Shown here in pieces: positions 56,941 through 64,000 of a stretch of DNA of 64,000 nucleotides (position 1 is its first letter; every line of letters begins with the position of its first letter). Origin of the DNA: Pelosinus fermentans JBW45 (GTDB taxonomy: Bacteria; Bacillota; Negativicutes; DSM-13327); contig NZ_CP010978.1 of assembly GCF_000271665.2 (NCBI RefSeq), positions 3,440,501 through 3,504,500 of the forward strand. The letters are read 5' to 3'. Below the pieces are notes generated by a model. It searched no databases. It had not been told where the DNA came from and saw only the letters and a list, made by a program, of their open reading frames with translations. The position numbers were made by a program, and so were the translations under genes.

Positions 56941-59058
56941 TTACTCCTCCTTATGCATAAATAAAAATTTCTTGAAATTTTCCAAATCTTTTTGTGACAG
57001 CAACTGATCAATTTTCCATTCTTGATTAATGGTGTTTACAATCGATTTCATTATATTTAAATGAGAGAAATTATCTACAGCAGCCAAACAGAAAATAATT
57101 TTCACAGGATCATTATCTTCATGTCCAAAGCATATAGGATTCGCTAAGGTCATTATGCTTAACCCCAGCTTATTGACACCATCTTCGGGTCTTGCATGGG
57201 CGAGCGCAACTCCTTTTCCTACAACAATATATGGGCCATAGGTTTTTACAGCATGAATCATTGCTGTAATATATTCTTCTTTTATGTAATGCTCTTCCAG
57301 CAATGGCTGTGCAACAAGTTTAATTGCATCTTCCCAATTTTCTGCCTCTTTATTTAACAGAATCTGCCTGTCTTTCAGGATCTCACTTATCATCGGTTGG
57401 ACTCCCCTCTTATTAATAATAATTTTATTCTTTTCAAATAGTTGCTCTAAATCATCAATAAAGTTTTTCATATTGATTTTTGCACTATTTCTTTCCACAG
57501 CTTCACATATTTCTTTAAAGAATTTGGTTGTATTCAATGTACTTTTTTTAGATTTCTTGATTTCAGAATTCTCTATTAGAAAACGCTGAATCTTTTTCCT
57601 ATCATAATCACGCAGTAATGGATCAATTTTCAAGGAAGGCATGTCAGCAACATCAGCCTCAATTGTTTTTAATGCAAAATCAGCATCTAATCGCTTAATA
57701 GCGTCCAAATTATAACTGTTTAATACACCAATAACATCAAAATCATAGTATTTTTTCAAATTTTCTGATAACAAAATTCCTGTTCCAACTCCATGTCCAC
57801 AAATGACAACTACACGATATTTCGCTAAATTATTTTCTTCTAATTTTTCTTCAGAGGCACTAAAATGAACTGTTATATAGGCTATCTCATCATTTGAAAT
57901 ATGGCATTTACAATACGTTTCTACTATCTGTATTGCTTCTTTCGTTGCATGAAATGTCGGAGAATATTCTTCCATGATCATACTTTTGAGGGGATTGAAT
58001 AGAGTTACACCATTTTTTATGCGTCTAAGCAACGATTCAATATGATTAAATAATCGCTCAAAGATCTCCTTATCTTCAGAAAAAGGTATGGATGTTAAAA
58101 TTTCCATCTTCTCAATAAAACGAATGGTTAGCATTTGTGCCCCGCCCCAAGCTTGTGTCAAGGAAGGCCGTGTACCTAAATTGAAACTATCAATAATGTA
58201 GCAAAGAAAATACATTTCGCCTGCATCCATTTCAATTGGGCTCTTCTTTTTAAGTTGCGAAACAAATGCCAGTACAATCTTGTACGAGTGCAATTTTTTA
58301 TATGACAAGAAAAATTCTTCTTTTATCTCATGTTTTTGTGTAAGTCGTTTATGCCAAATCGATAACATAATGGAAAGTTGGCGGCAACCTAATTCGTCCA
58401 AAGTGATCTCTCTAAATTGGCCCATCGTTCTTAAGGTTGAATACATCCATAAAAGCATCTTTGGGTCTAAATAATCAGAAATAATCATTTCCTTACTATT
58501 CATTATCTGCTTATTCAAGCAACTGTCTATCATGATTCCTACATCAATATACTCGTTAATGAAATTATTGATAAATATCCGGATTGACCATTCCTCTCCC
58601 AGCAAAACAAAGCCTTTTTTTGCTTCACTTTTAATGGTTACATCATTGCTTGCTACGATCTTGCGAATTTTTTTCATATCAGAATCAATCGTACTTTTGC
58701 TTACAACTAATTCATCCGCTAGATTTTTCCCCAATATTGGCTTGTTTTCATTCAATATTGAAAAAAGAATGATCATTAATCTTTCTTCATTGGTGTAATA
58801 TACTATACTTTTAGGTTGGGCCTCGACGTATTGATGAAATACCTTTTTTTGCGGATCATTTAGCGTTAATTTCAAGCCAAATTTTCTGCTTTGTTCAATT
58901 TGAGGTAAATGTAAGATTTGTAACAATCCATTCGCTTTTTCCACTTCATAACGAATCATTCTTTCTGTTTTTTGAAAAACAGCAGTCAATTCTGTAAATG
59001 AGATATATTCAGTTTTCGTTAACAAAAATTCTAATAGATTTATATCTCTACTAATCAT
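56941..59058 (-). CDS. PRD-containing transcriptional regulator with EIIB-like and EIIA domains
   Basis: The 705-residue product has N-terminal HTH parts (about 1-160), two PRDs (about 170-390), a GatB-like EIIB (about 400-490, RVVVICGHGVGTGILLSE with a Cys) and a C-terminal EIIA_2 domain (about 555-705, with IVVGKGVALAHARPEDGV bearing the phosphorylated His). It is of the MtlR/BglG-like activator group. No separate EIIA gene exists in this operon, so its EIIA domain may also serve the transport EIIB. GAGGTGG precedes the ATG. Confidence 0.92.
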   Translation of the reverse strand: MISRDINLLEFLLTKTEYISFTELTAVFQKTERMIRYEVEKANGLLQILHLPQIEQSRKFGLKLTLNDPQKKVFHQYVEAQPKSIVYYTNEERLMIILFSILNENKPILGKNLADELVVSKSTIDSDMKKIRKIVASNDVTIKSEAKKGFVLLGEEWSIRIFINNFINEYIDVGIMIDSCLNKQIMNSKEMIISDYLDPKMLLWMYSTLRTMGQFREITLDELGCRQLSIMLSIWHKRLTQKHEIKEEFFLSYKKLHSYKIVLAFVSQLKKKSPIEMDAGEMYFLCYIIDSFNLGTRPSLTQAWGGAQMLTIRFIEKMEILTSIPFSEDKEIFERLFNHIESLLRRIKNGVTLFNPLKSMIMEEYSPTFHATKEAIQIVETYCKCHISNDEIAYITVHFSASEEKLEENNLAKYRVVVICGHGVGTGILLSENLKKYYDFDVIGVLNSYNLDAIKRLDADFALKTIEADVADMPSLKIDPLLRDYDRKKIQRFLIENSEIKKSKKSTLNTTKFFKEICEAVERNSAKINMKNFIDDLEQLFEKNKIIINKRGVQPMISEILKDRQILLNKEAENWEDAIKLVAQPLLEEHYIKEEYITAMIHAVKTYGPYIVVGKGVALAHARPEDGVNKLGLSIMTLANPICFGHEDNDPVKIIFCLAAVDNFSHLNIMKSIVNTINQEWKIDQLLSQKDLENFKKFLFMHKEE

Positions 59059-59333
59059 CTTTCCACCTCATACTCAGTATAAAAGTAACGATATGCAAAA
59101 AAAAGTAGAACTTTTTTCAATTTTTTTTTGGAAATTCCTGCACTATATATAAAACTAGAAATGAAAATGCACATATTACTCTCCATTGACTTCTTCTATA
59201 ATAAAAATAAAATCCTGCTAAATTGAAATGCTCAACTAGCAGGATTTACATCAAATTTATATTTTTAAAAAAGGAATTTTTACTCTTTTATGGTACAATT
59301 ATACTGTAAATAATTGTATTATTAGGAGATCTT
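59059..59333. other. divergent promoter region
   Basis: It lies between the PRD regulator and the histidine kinase. The hairpin AAATCCTGCT/AGCAGGATTT (59210-59219, 59238-59247) sits between them with a T-run on the minus strand. A TATACT element at 59300-59305 may be the -10 box of the kinase gene. Confidence 0.45.
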
Positions 59334-60977
59334 ATGGATTTTTTTCACATTATGATAATTGGCGCAATAACAGGAACACTTTCAATGATACTGATTTATA
59401 TTTATTTGTATTTTATGTATCGCGAACGCTACATTGCAATTTGGACAGTTGCTTGGTTTATTCTTTTACTAAGAAATATCTTTTTTGACTCTGGAATATT
59501 TGATTGGAAAGACTCTATCTTCCCCTTTATGATCTATCAACTATTGTTTATTGGCTGTAGTTTAATATTTGTATGGGGTACCTCTATCTTTGTCGGTCGA
59601 ACTTTCAAAAAATGGTGGATGTACGGAGCCGCTAGCGCTTCACTATTAAGTATTTTATTTTTTTTATTGGAATTTCCTATCCTCTATAAATTAATACCGC
59701 CTACTTGGTTTGCAGGCATAGTGTTAGCATGGATAGCCATAGCTTTCATCCGTTATGTGGACTTAATCGGGGTCGGTAAAATCATAATTGGCATTGCCTT
59801 CGCCTTATGGAGCATTCTCACTATAATTATGCCATTTTTCTTTGAAACCTTTCCATATTTGATCGCTATCACCGGCGGTATTTTAAGGCTACTTATTACC
59901 ATTAGTACTGTAATGTTTTTTTTAGAAAGAAGTAGCAGAAATTTAATTCATAAAGAAGCTCGGTACCGCTTCTTGATGGATAACGCCATTGATGTCATTT
60001 ATTATTATCGTCTACTGCCAACCACAAAGCTTGATTACATCAGTCCAGCCATTTTTGCCATTACGGGCTATACTTCTGAAGAATATTATGCAGACGAAAA
60101 ATTAGTTTTCAATTTGATATATCCCGATGACCGTCACGTTTTCGATAATTTTATTAATAATCCTTCCCAGGCTAATAAGCTATCTATCACATTACGCCTA
60201 GTCCGAAAAGATAAAAATATAGTGTGGATAGAACAAAAATGCATGTTAATTTATGATAAAATGGATAATCTCGTAGCATTAGAAGGTGTTATTCGAGATA
60301 TTACCGATCGAAAATTAGAACAAGCCGCCGCATTAAATATGGTAGGAAATATGGCTGTTACGGTAGCTCATGAAATTAGGAATCCACTGACTACCATACG
60401 AGGATATCTACAACTTTTGGAAAAGAAGAACAAATATCAAAGTGACAAAGATACGTTTGATTTAATGATTGAAGAAATAGATAAAGCCAATACCATTATT
60501 CGAGAATATCTTGCTCTATCAGGAGAAAAACTAGCCCATTTAGAGCTATGCTCTTTAAATTCTGTTATTGAGTCAGTATTTCCTTTACTAAAAGCGGATG
60601 CCTCCTCAAAGGTATCCATAGCTCTTGATCTGACTGACATACCAAATTTATTATTGGATAAAAACGAAATCCGTCAGCTGCTACTAAATCTAGTGCTAAA
60701 TAGTATCGAAGCGATGCCCTTGGGAGGTAAACTATTTATAAAAACATTTCAAGAAAATAATACTGTTAATCTATCTATCATTGATCAAGGCCCTGGAATA
60801 CCCCCATATATACTTAATAAATTGGGAACACCTTTCATTACTACTAAAGACACTGGCACTGGCTTAGGTCTTCCAATATGTTACCAAATTGCACATAGGC
60901 ATGATGCTTCAATTGATATCAAAACAAGTGAGCAAGGAACTTCCTTTTCGATCTATTTTAAAATTCCTGACATCTAG
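59334..60977 (+). CDS. PAS sensor histidine kinase, membrane type (KinB-like)
   Basis: The 547-residue product has about seven or eight membrane segments (1-200), a PAS domain (about 210-325, ARYRFLMDNAIDVIYYY), HisKA with AVTVAHEIRNPLTTIRGYLQL (His about 348) and a HATPase with N box LLLNLVLNSIEAM and G boxes DQGPGIPP and TGTGLGLPI. No response regulator is adjacent. The layout resembles phosphorelay kinases that start sporulation in endospore formers. AGGAGATCTT precedes the ATG. Confidence 0.92.
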   Translation: MDFFHIMIIGAITGTLSMILIYIYLYFMYRERYIAIWTVAWFILLLRNIFFDSGIFDWKDSIFPFMIYQLLFIGCSLIFVWGTSIFVGRTFKKWWMYGAASASLLSILFFLLEFPILYKLIPPTWFAGIVLAWIAIAFIRYVDLIGVGKIIIGIAFALWSILTIIMPFFFETFPYLIAITGGILRLLITISTVMFFLERSSRNLIHKEARYRFLMDNAIDVIYYYRLLPTTKLDYISPAIFAITGYTSEEYYADEKLVFNLIYPDDRHVFDNFINNPSQANKLSITLRLVRKDKNIVWIEQKCMLIYDKMDNLVALEGVIRDITDRKLEQAAALNMVGNMAVTVAHEIRNPLTTIRGYLQLLEKKNKYQSDKDTFDLMIEEIDKANTIIREYLALSGEKLAHLELCSLNSVIESVFPLLKADASSKVSIALDLTDIPNLLLDKNEIRQLLLNLVLNSIEAMPLGGKLFIKTFQENNTVNLSIIDQGPGIPPYILNKLGTPFITTKDTGTGLGLPICYQIAHRHDASIDIKTSEQGTSFSIYFKIPDI

Positions 60978-60979
60978 AA

Positions 60980-61027
60980 TAAAACCTCTTTCTGGAGAGT
61001 AAATCTCTCCTGGAAAGAGGTTTTATT
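60980..61027 (+). terminator. terminator after histidine kinase
   Basis: AAAACCTCTTTC and GAAAGAGGTTTT enclose an inner TGGAGAG/CTCTCC stem, and T residues follow. Confidence 0.85.
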
Positions 61028-61053
61028 TGGTGTCCCCATATATTAAACATTAA

Positions 61054-61533
61054 TTATTTTTTTACTACTGGTATCCATACTTCGCATTTATAATCCTGTG
61101 CTGATGGATCTCCAGGGAAATATACTTCAATTTCAGGTGCATCCCCATGTTTAAAGTCTGTTGCAGGCAACCATTCCTGGAAGATTCTTTGCCACACAGT
61201 TTGTATTGCATGTGGCATGGGTCCTACTGATGTAAATACAGCCCAATTACTCGCTGGGATTTCTCTGGTTTCAAAACCAGTATCTTTCAAATCATTCACA
61301 TCTTCTATTGCAATCATGTAAGAAAATTGCTTTTTGTCATGCTCAAAATCCATACATATGCCCAATATATGTTGTCTGCTATCGATTGAACAAATTTTTT
61401 CACAAGTTCCATCGAAATTACATGTATTCCACAATTCAGGAATTTGTTGTAGTTCTTGTCCCTCTTTTGTTGATACTTTGAATGCTTTGCCAATAACCTT
61501 AAATGCTTCTTTTAGGACAATACGATGATTCAT
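61054..61533 (-). CDS. GyrI-like / AraC-effector-binding-domain protein
   Basis: The product is 159 residues from the ATG at 61533 (GGGAGAG upstream; earlier in-frame codons lack a site). It is a stand-alone GyrI-like fold: FKVIGKAFKVSTKEGQELQQIPELW, FSYMIAIEDV, IPASNWAVFTSVGPMPHAIQTVWQRIFQEWLP, and a final EVYFPGD..YKCEVWIPV. Such proteins bind small cationic ligands or modulate gyrase. The ligand is unknown. Confidence 0.9.
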   Translation of the reverse strand: MNHRIVLKEAFKVIGKAFKVSTKEGQELQQIPELWNTCNFDGTCEKICSIDSRQHILGICMDFEHDKKQFSYMIAIEDVNDLKDTGFETREIPASNWAVFTSVGPMPHAIQTVWQRIFQEWLPATDFKHGDAPEIEVYFPGDPSAQDYKCEVWIPVVKK

Positions 61534-61621
61534 ATTTTGCTCTCCCTTACTATCATTTTTCACTGAAAACAATATAAATTTTTGGTATTATGTTTCCTCT
61601 CCACTGTGCCTTTATATCTAA

Positions 61622-62083
61622 TCATTCTCTTATCTTTCCTACAAGTTTTAAAGGATTCAGCCAAAATCCAGCAATACATGTTTTACCATCTTCTTGGGTA
61701 AAGACACTTCTAATCAATACAGGTTCTTGCCCTTGAGAAAACGTACCTTTATAAGAAACCGTAATGTAGTTTTCTCTAATTTCAATACTCATAAATTCCT
61801 TGGAAAGATAAGTACCATATGTACCTTTAATCGTGGCATCAATTTCTCTAAATTTAGACTCTGCAACAGCTGCTTTCATTTGTGGACTAAAATTCCTACT
61901 ATATTGATTATAATTACCTTCATTAAGCATTAAAAGCATATTTTCGGTAGCTGGATCGGCAATTTTCCGTATTTCCTCACCATAGCTCCATATTGCCTTA
62001 CTTTCTCTGTTTTGTTTTGCCGCAAAGCAAGGAGTCGCCACACACACTAGTATAATCAATACAAATAAACATATCCTTTTCAC
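61622..62083 (-). CDS. DUF3887-type exported protein
   Basis: The 153-residue product has a signal peptide (ICLFVLIILVCVATPCFAA) and a small alpha/beta domain with MLLMLNEGNYNQYSRNFSPQMKAAV and IRSVFTQEDGKTCIAGFWLN, like DUF3887. It is probably periplasmic. The GTG start follows AAAGGGG by about 13 nt. The function is unknown. Confidence 0.8.
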   Translation of the reverse strand: MKRICLFVLIILVCVATPCFAAKQNRESKAIWSYGEEIRKIADPATENMLLMLNEGNYNQYSRNFSPQMKAAVAESKFREIDATIKGTYGTYLSKEFMSIEIRENYITVSYKGTFSQGQEPVLIRSVFTQEDGKTCIAGFWLNPLKLVGKIRE

Positions 62084-62220
62084 AATTGCAATTTCACCCC
62101 TTTCCCTCGTTCATATGTTAAGATTGCTTCAGTAGGTTCACTTTTTATATACTATATTCTTTTATATAGGCATACCAAAGTCCTGCCATTGACTATTGCA
62201 CATCAAAAGTAATAGCCATT

Positions 62221-62802
62221 TCATAACGCATCAATATTTACAGCATATTCGATTTTATTGGCAACCTCCTTGGCGAGAGCACTACCAAAAAGAATTTTAA
62301 GAATATAAAAGCCGAGTTCTAAGCCTGAGGTCACTCCTGCAGACGTAATTATGTTACCATCACGTACAACTTTGGCTTTTTCTACAGTAATTGTATTATA
62401 AGCTTGTAATTCTGCAAATGCAGAGTGATAAGTAGTCGCTTTTTTACCATCAAGCAATCCCATCTCCGCTAAAATAAATGCACCTGTGCAAACTGATGCA
62501 ATATATTGAATCTGTTTTGACTGATGCAGGATAAATTTTTGAATCTCAGGATTATACATAGCTTCCAGACGCCCTTTACCACCAGGTACAACTAGAATAT
62601 CTAAATTCGGACAAGTAGCAAATGAATGGTCGGGAAAAATCTTCATTCCATTATAGGCTTGTATTCGTTCCAACTTTTCAGCAATAAGAAATACCTGAGA
62701 GCTATCTTCCTTAATTTTATTGATATAACTTAATACCTCAAATGGCGCTACAAAATCCATCTCCTCTACTTGAGGGAAAATAAGAATACCGATTTTAATC
62801 AT
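62221..62802 (-). CDS. DJ-1/PfpI family protein (isonitrile hydratase-like)
   Basis: The 193-residue product has the flavodoxin-like fold with the nucleophile-elbow Cys in IASVCTGAFILAE, and PQVEEMDFVAPFEV at the N-terminus as in InhA-type proteins. Relatives are glyoxalases, hydratases or regulators' ligand domains. AGGAGCATT precedes the ATG. Confidence 0.9.
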   Translation of the reverse strand: MIKIGILIFPQVEEMDFVAPFEVLSYINKIKEDSSQVFLIAEKLERIQAYNGMKIFPDHSFATCPNLDILVVPGGKGRLEAMYNPEIQKFILHQSKQIQYIASVCTGAFILAEMGLLDGKKATTYHSAFAELQAYNTITVEKAKVVRDGNIITSAGVTSGLELGFYILKILFGSALAKEVANKIEYAVNIDAL

Positions 62803-62847
62803 ATATAATGCTCCTCCAGTCTTTCTTTGCTTATCCTTGCTCCACCA

Positions 62848-64000
62848 TTAAAAAACAAAATTAACTTCACCTAAGCGCTCTGTTATCTCACTAATGATCT
62901 TTTTCTCTTCCTCTTCATTCTTTGCTTCAAAAGTAACGGAAAGTCGAATATATGCTCCTGCGTCATCCCATGGAACTGTCGAAATTAGTTTTTCCCGAAT
63001 TAAAAAATCCGAAAAATCCGCTGCTGATACAAAACATCTTCCATCTTTAGTACGTTGGGGAATGGCAACATACAGGTAAAATGATGCTTTAGGCTTGCTG
63101 ACTGAAAAACCAATACGTTTTAATGCATTTACTAATAATGTATGTCGGCGGGAATATTTCAAAGCTGTCTTTTCCGTTATTTCAGGATGCTGCAAACAAT
63201 AAACACCTGCCTTTTGGATTGCAGCGAACTGACCGGAGTCATTATCATCTTTAATCGTTGCAAAACCTTTAATTACGAGTGGATTGCCACATACAAAAGC
63301 CAGTCGCCATCCAGTCATATTGAACGCCTTGGATAAGGAATGAATTTCAATTCCCACATCTTTAGCGCCTTCCACAGACAAAAAGCTAAGCGGGCGCTCT
63401 CCTTCAAAAGTAAGTGCTGCATAGGCAGCATCAGATACAACAATAATCTTGTTTGCTTTAGCAAACTGTACGACTTTTTCAAAGAACTCTTTAGTCGCTG
63501 TAGCTCCGGTTGGATTGTTCGGATAGTTAATATAGAGCAATTTCGCTCTATGGCGTTGTTCTAAGGTCAAGGAATCTAAATCAGGCAAATAATTGTTTTC
63601 AGCTAAGAGTGGTAAATTGACCACCTCTCCCCCTAAGCCTTTCGTCATCGTTCCCATAACAGGATATCCAGGCACCGTCATAATCGTAATATCACCAGGA
63701 TTAATAAAAGCTAGCGGCAAAAGTGCCAAAATCGATTTGGAACCAATTCCATGATTTACTTCATTAGCTGAATTAAGACCATGCACTTGATAAACATTCT
63801 CCATATACTGAACAGCAGCATCCTTAAATTCTTGGATGCCATTATCAGTATACCCTCTATTTTCTCTCAACTTCGCTTGATTGTATAGGATTTCTACAAC
63901 GTCATCCTCTGCCATCCAATCTGGTTCACCCACTCCGAGATCAATCAATCTCACATTAGGATTGTTTTTACACGCCTCTCTTTTGGCTCGTTTTATTTTT
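62848..64000 (-). CDS. class I/II aminotransferase, DapL-like (5' end outside window)
   Basis: The frame stays open to the window edge, giving KRAKREACKNNPNVRLIDLGVGEPDWMA as its first part, so the gene starts outside. Landmarks: YPNNPTGATAT, VVSDAAYAAL, the PLP lysine in HSLSKAFNMTGWR. The opening resembles LL-diaminopimelate aminotransferase, which makes a cell-wall and lysine precursor. It could also be a broader class I aminotransferase. The GTG at 63954 is internal, not the start. Confidence 0.88.
   Translation of the reverse strand, partial: KIKRAKREACKNNPNVRLIDLGVGEPDWMAEDDVVEILYNQAKLRENRGYTDNGIQEFKDAAVQYMENVYQVHGLNSANEVNHGIGSKSILALLPLAFINPGDITIMTVPGYPVMGTMTKGLGGEVVNLPLLAENNYLPDLDSLTLEQRHRAKLLYINYPNNPTGATATKEFFEKVVQFAKANKIIVVSDAAYAALTFEGERPLSFLSVEGAKDVGIEIHSLSKAFNMTGWRLAFVCGNPLVIKGFATIKDDNDSGQFAAIQKAGVYCLQHPEITEKTALKYSRRHTLLVNALKRIGFSVSKPKASFYLYVAIPQRTKDGRCFVSAADFSDFLIREKLISTVPWDDAGAYIRLSVTFEAKNEEEEKKIISEITERLGEVNFVF

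Overview
The window looks like chromosome of a diderm, low-GC Firmicute of the Negativicutes, probably a Sporomusaceae/Pelosinus-type anaerobe. The main reason is an outer-membrane-type porin with an N-terminal S-layer-homology domain (15602-16879). A second porin (37113-38318), the abundance of PTS, MFS and regulator genes, and a glycyl radical enzyme also fit. The genus is inference. No rRNA, tRNA or CRISPR array was seen.

Layout. 1-4.2 kb: a glycyl radical enzyme (cut by the window edge) and a Gfo/Idh/MocA oxidoreductase, divergent from a DeoR regulator; a 9-bp half-site is shared by the promoters. 4.4-8.4 kb: an ArsM-ArsN2 fusion with a Cys-rich MarR, then a TetR/MFS pair with a long operator. 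8.4-11.2 kb: a CGNR zinc-finger regulator divergent from a QueG-like Fe-S protein, a metallo-hydrolase remnant and an isochorismatase-like protein. 11.4-22.6 kb: a complete malto-oligosaccharide operon on the minus strand: RpiR regulator, PTS EIICBA, intracellular alpha-glucosidase, HAD phosphatase, SLH porin, exported GH13 enzyme and GH4 6-phospho-alpha-glucosidase. 22.9-33.7 kb: assorted metabolism, regulators, a GT9 glycosyltransferase, an AIM24-family protein behind an 8-bp tandem repeat, a tartrate/D-malate-type dehydrogenase, a HIT protein and FtsH.

33.9-42.1 kb: a LacI-controlled acid-type catabolic unit (DapA-like lyase/aldolase, MFS importer, porin, FAH-family enzyme) ending in a chemoreceptor, so sensing, outer- and inner-membrane uptake and breakdown sit together. 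42.6-47.6 kb: methionine aminopeptidase, a methyltransferase, an acyltransferase, an AAA ATPase and a small basic protein.

47.6-52.0 kb is the accessory hot spot. It holds a promoter-to-terminator small RNA with four stems, a decayed IS200-type element, a GC-rich long inverted repeat, and a PAAR-like (DUF4280) effector with a candidate membrane immunity protein. It also holds two deletion-collapsed partial duplicates of neighbouring DNA. Base composition changes inside the effector gene at the domain boundary.

52.8-59.1 kb: a ketose-type PTS operon (PRD regulator with EIIB-like and EIIA domains, PFK-like kinase, EIIB, EIIC, TPR protein, class II aldolase) without a separate EIIA. 59.3-64 kb: an orphan PAS histidine kinase, a GyrI-like protein, a DUF3887 protein, a DJ-1/PfpI protein and an aminotransferase cut by the window edge.

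Most intact genes are on the minus strand. The strongest leads for something new are the 47.8-kb RNA and the 48.4-52.0 kb effector/collapsed-cassette region.
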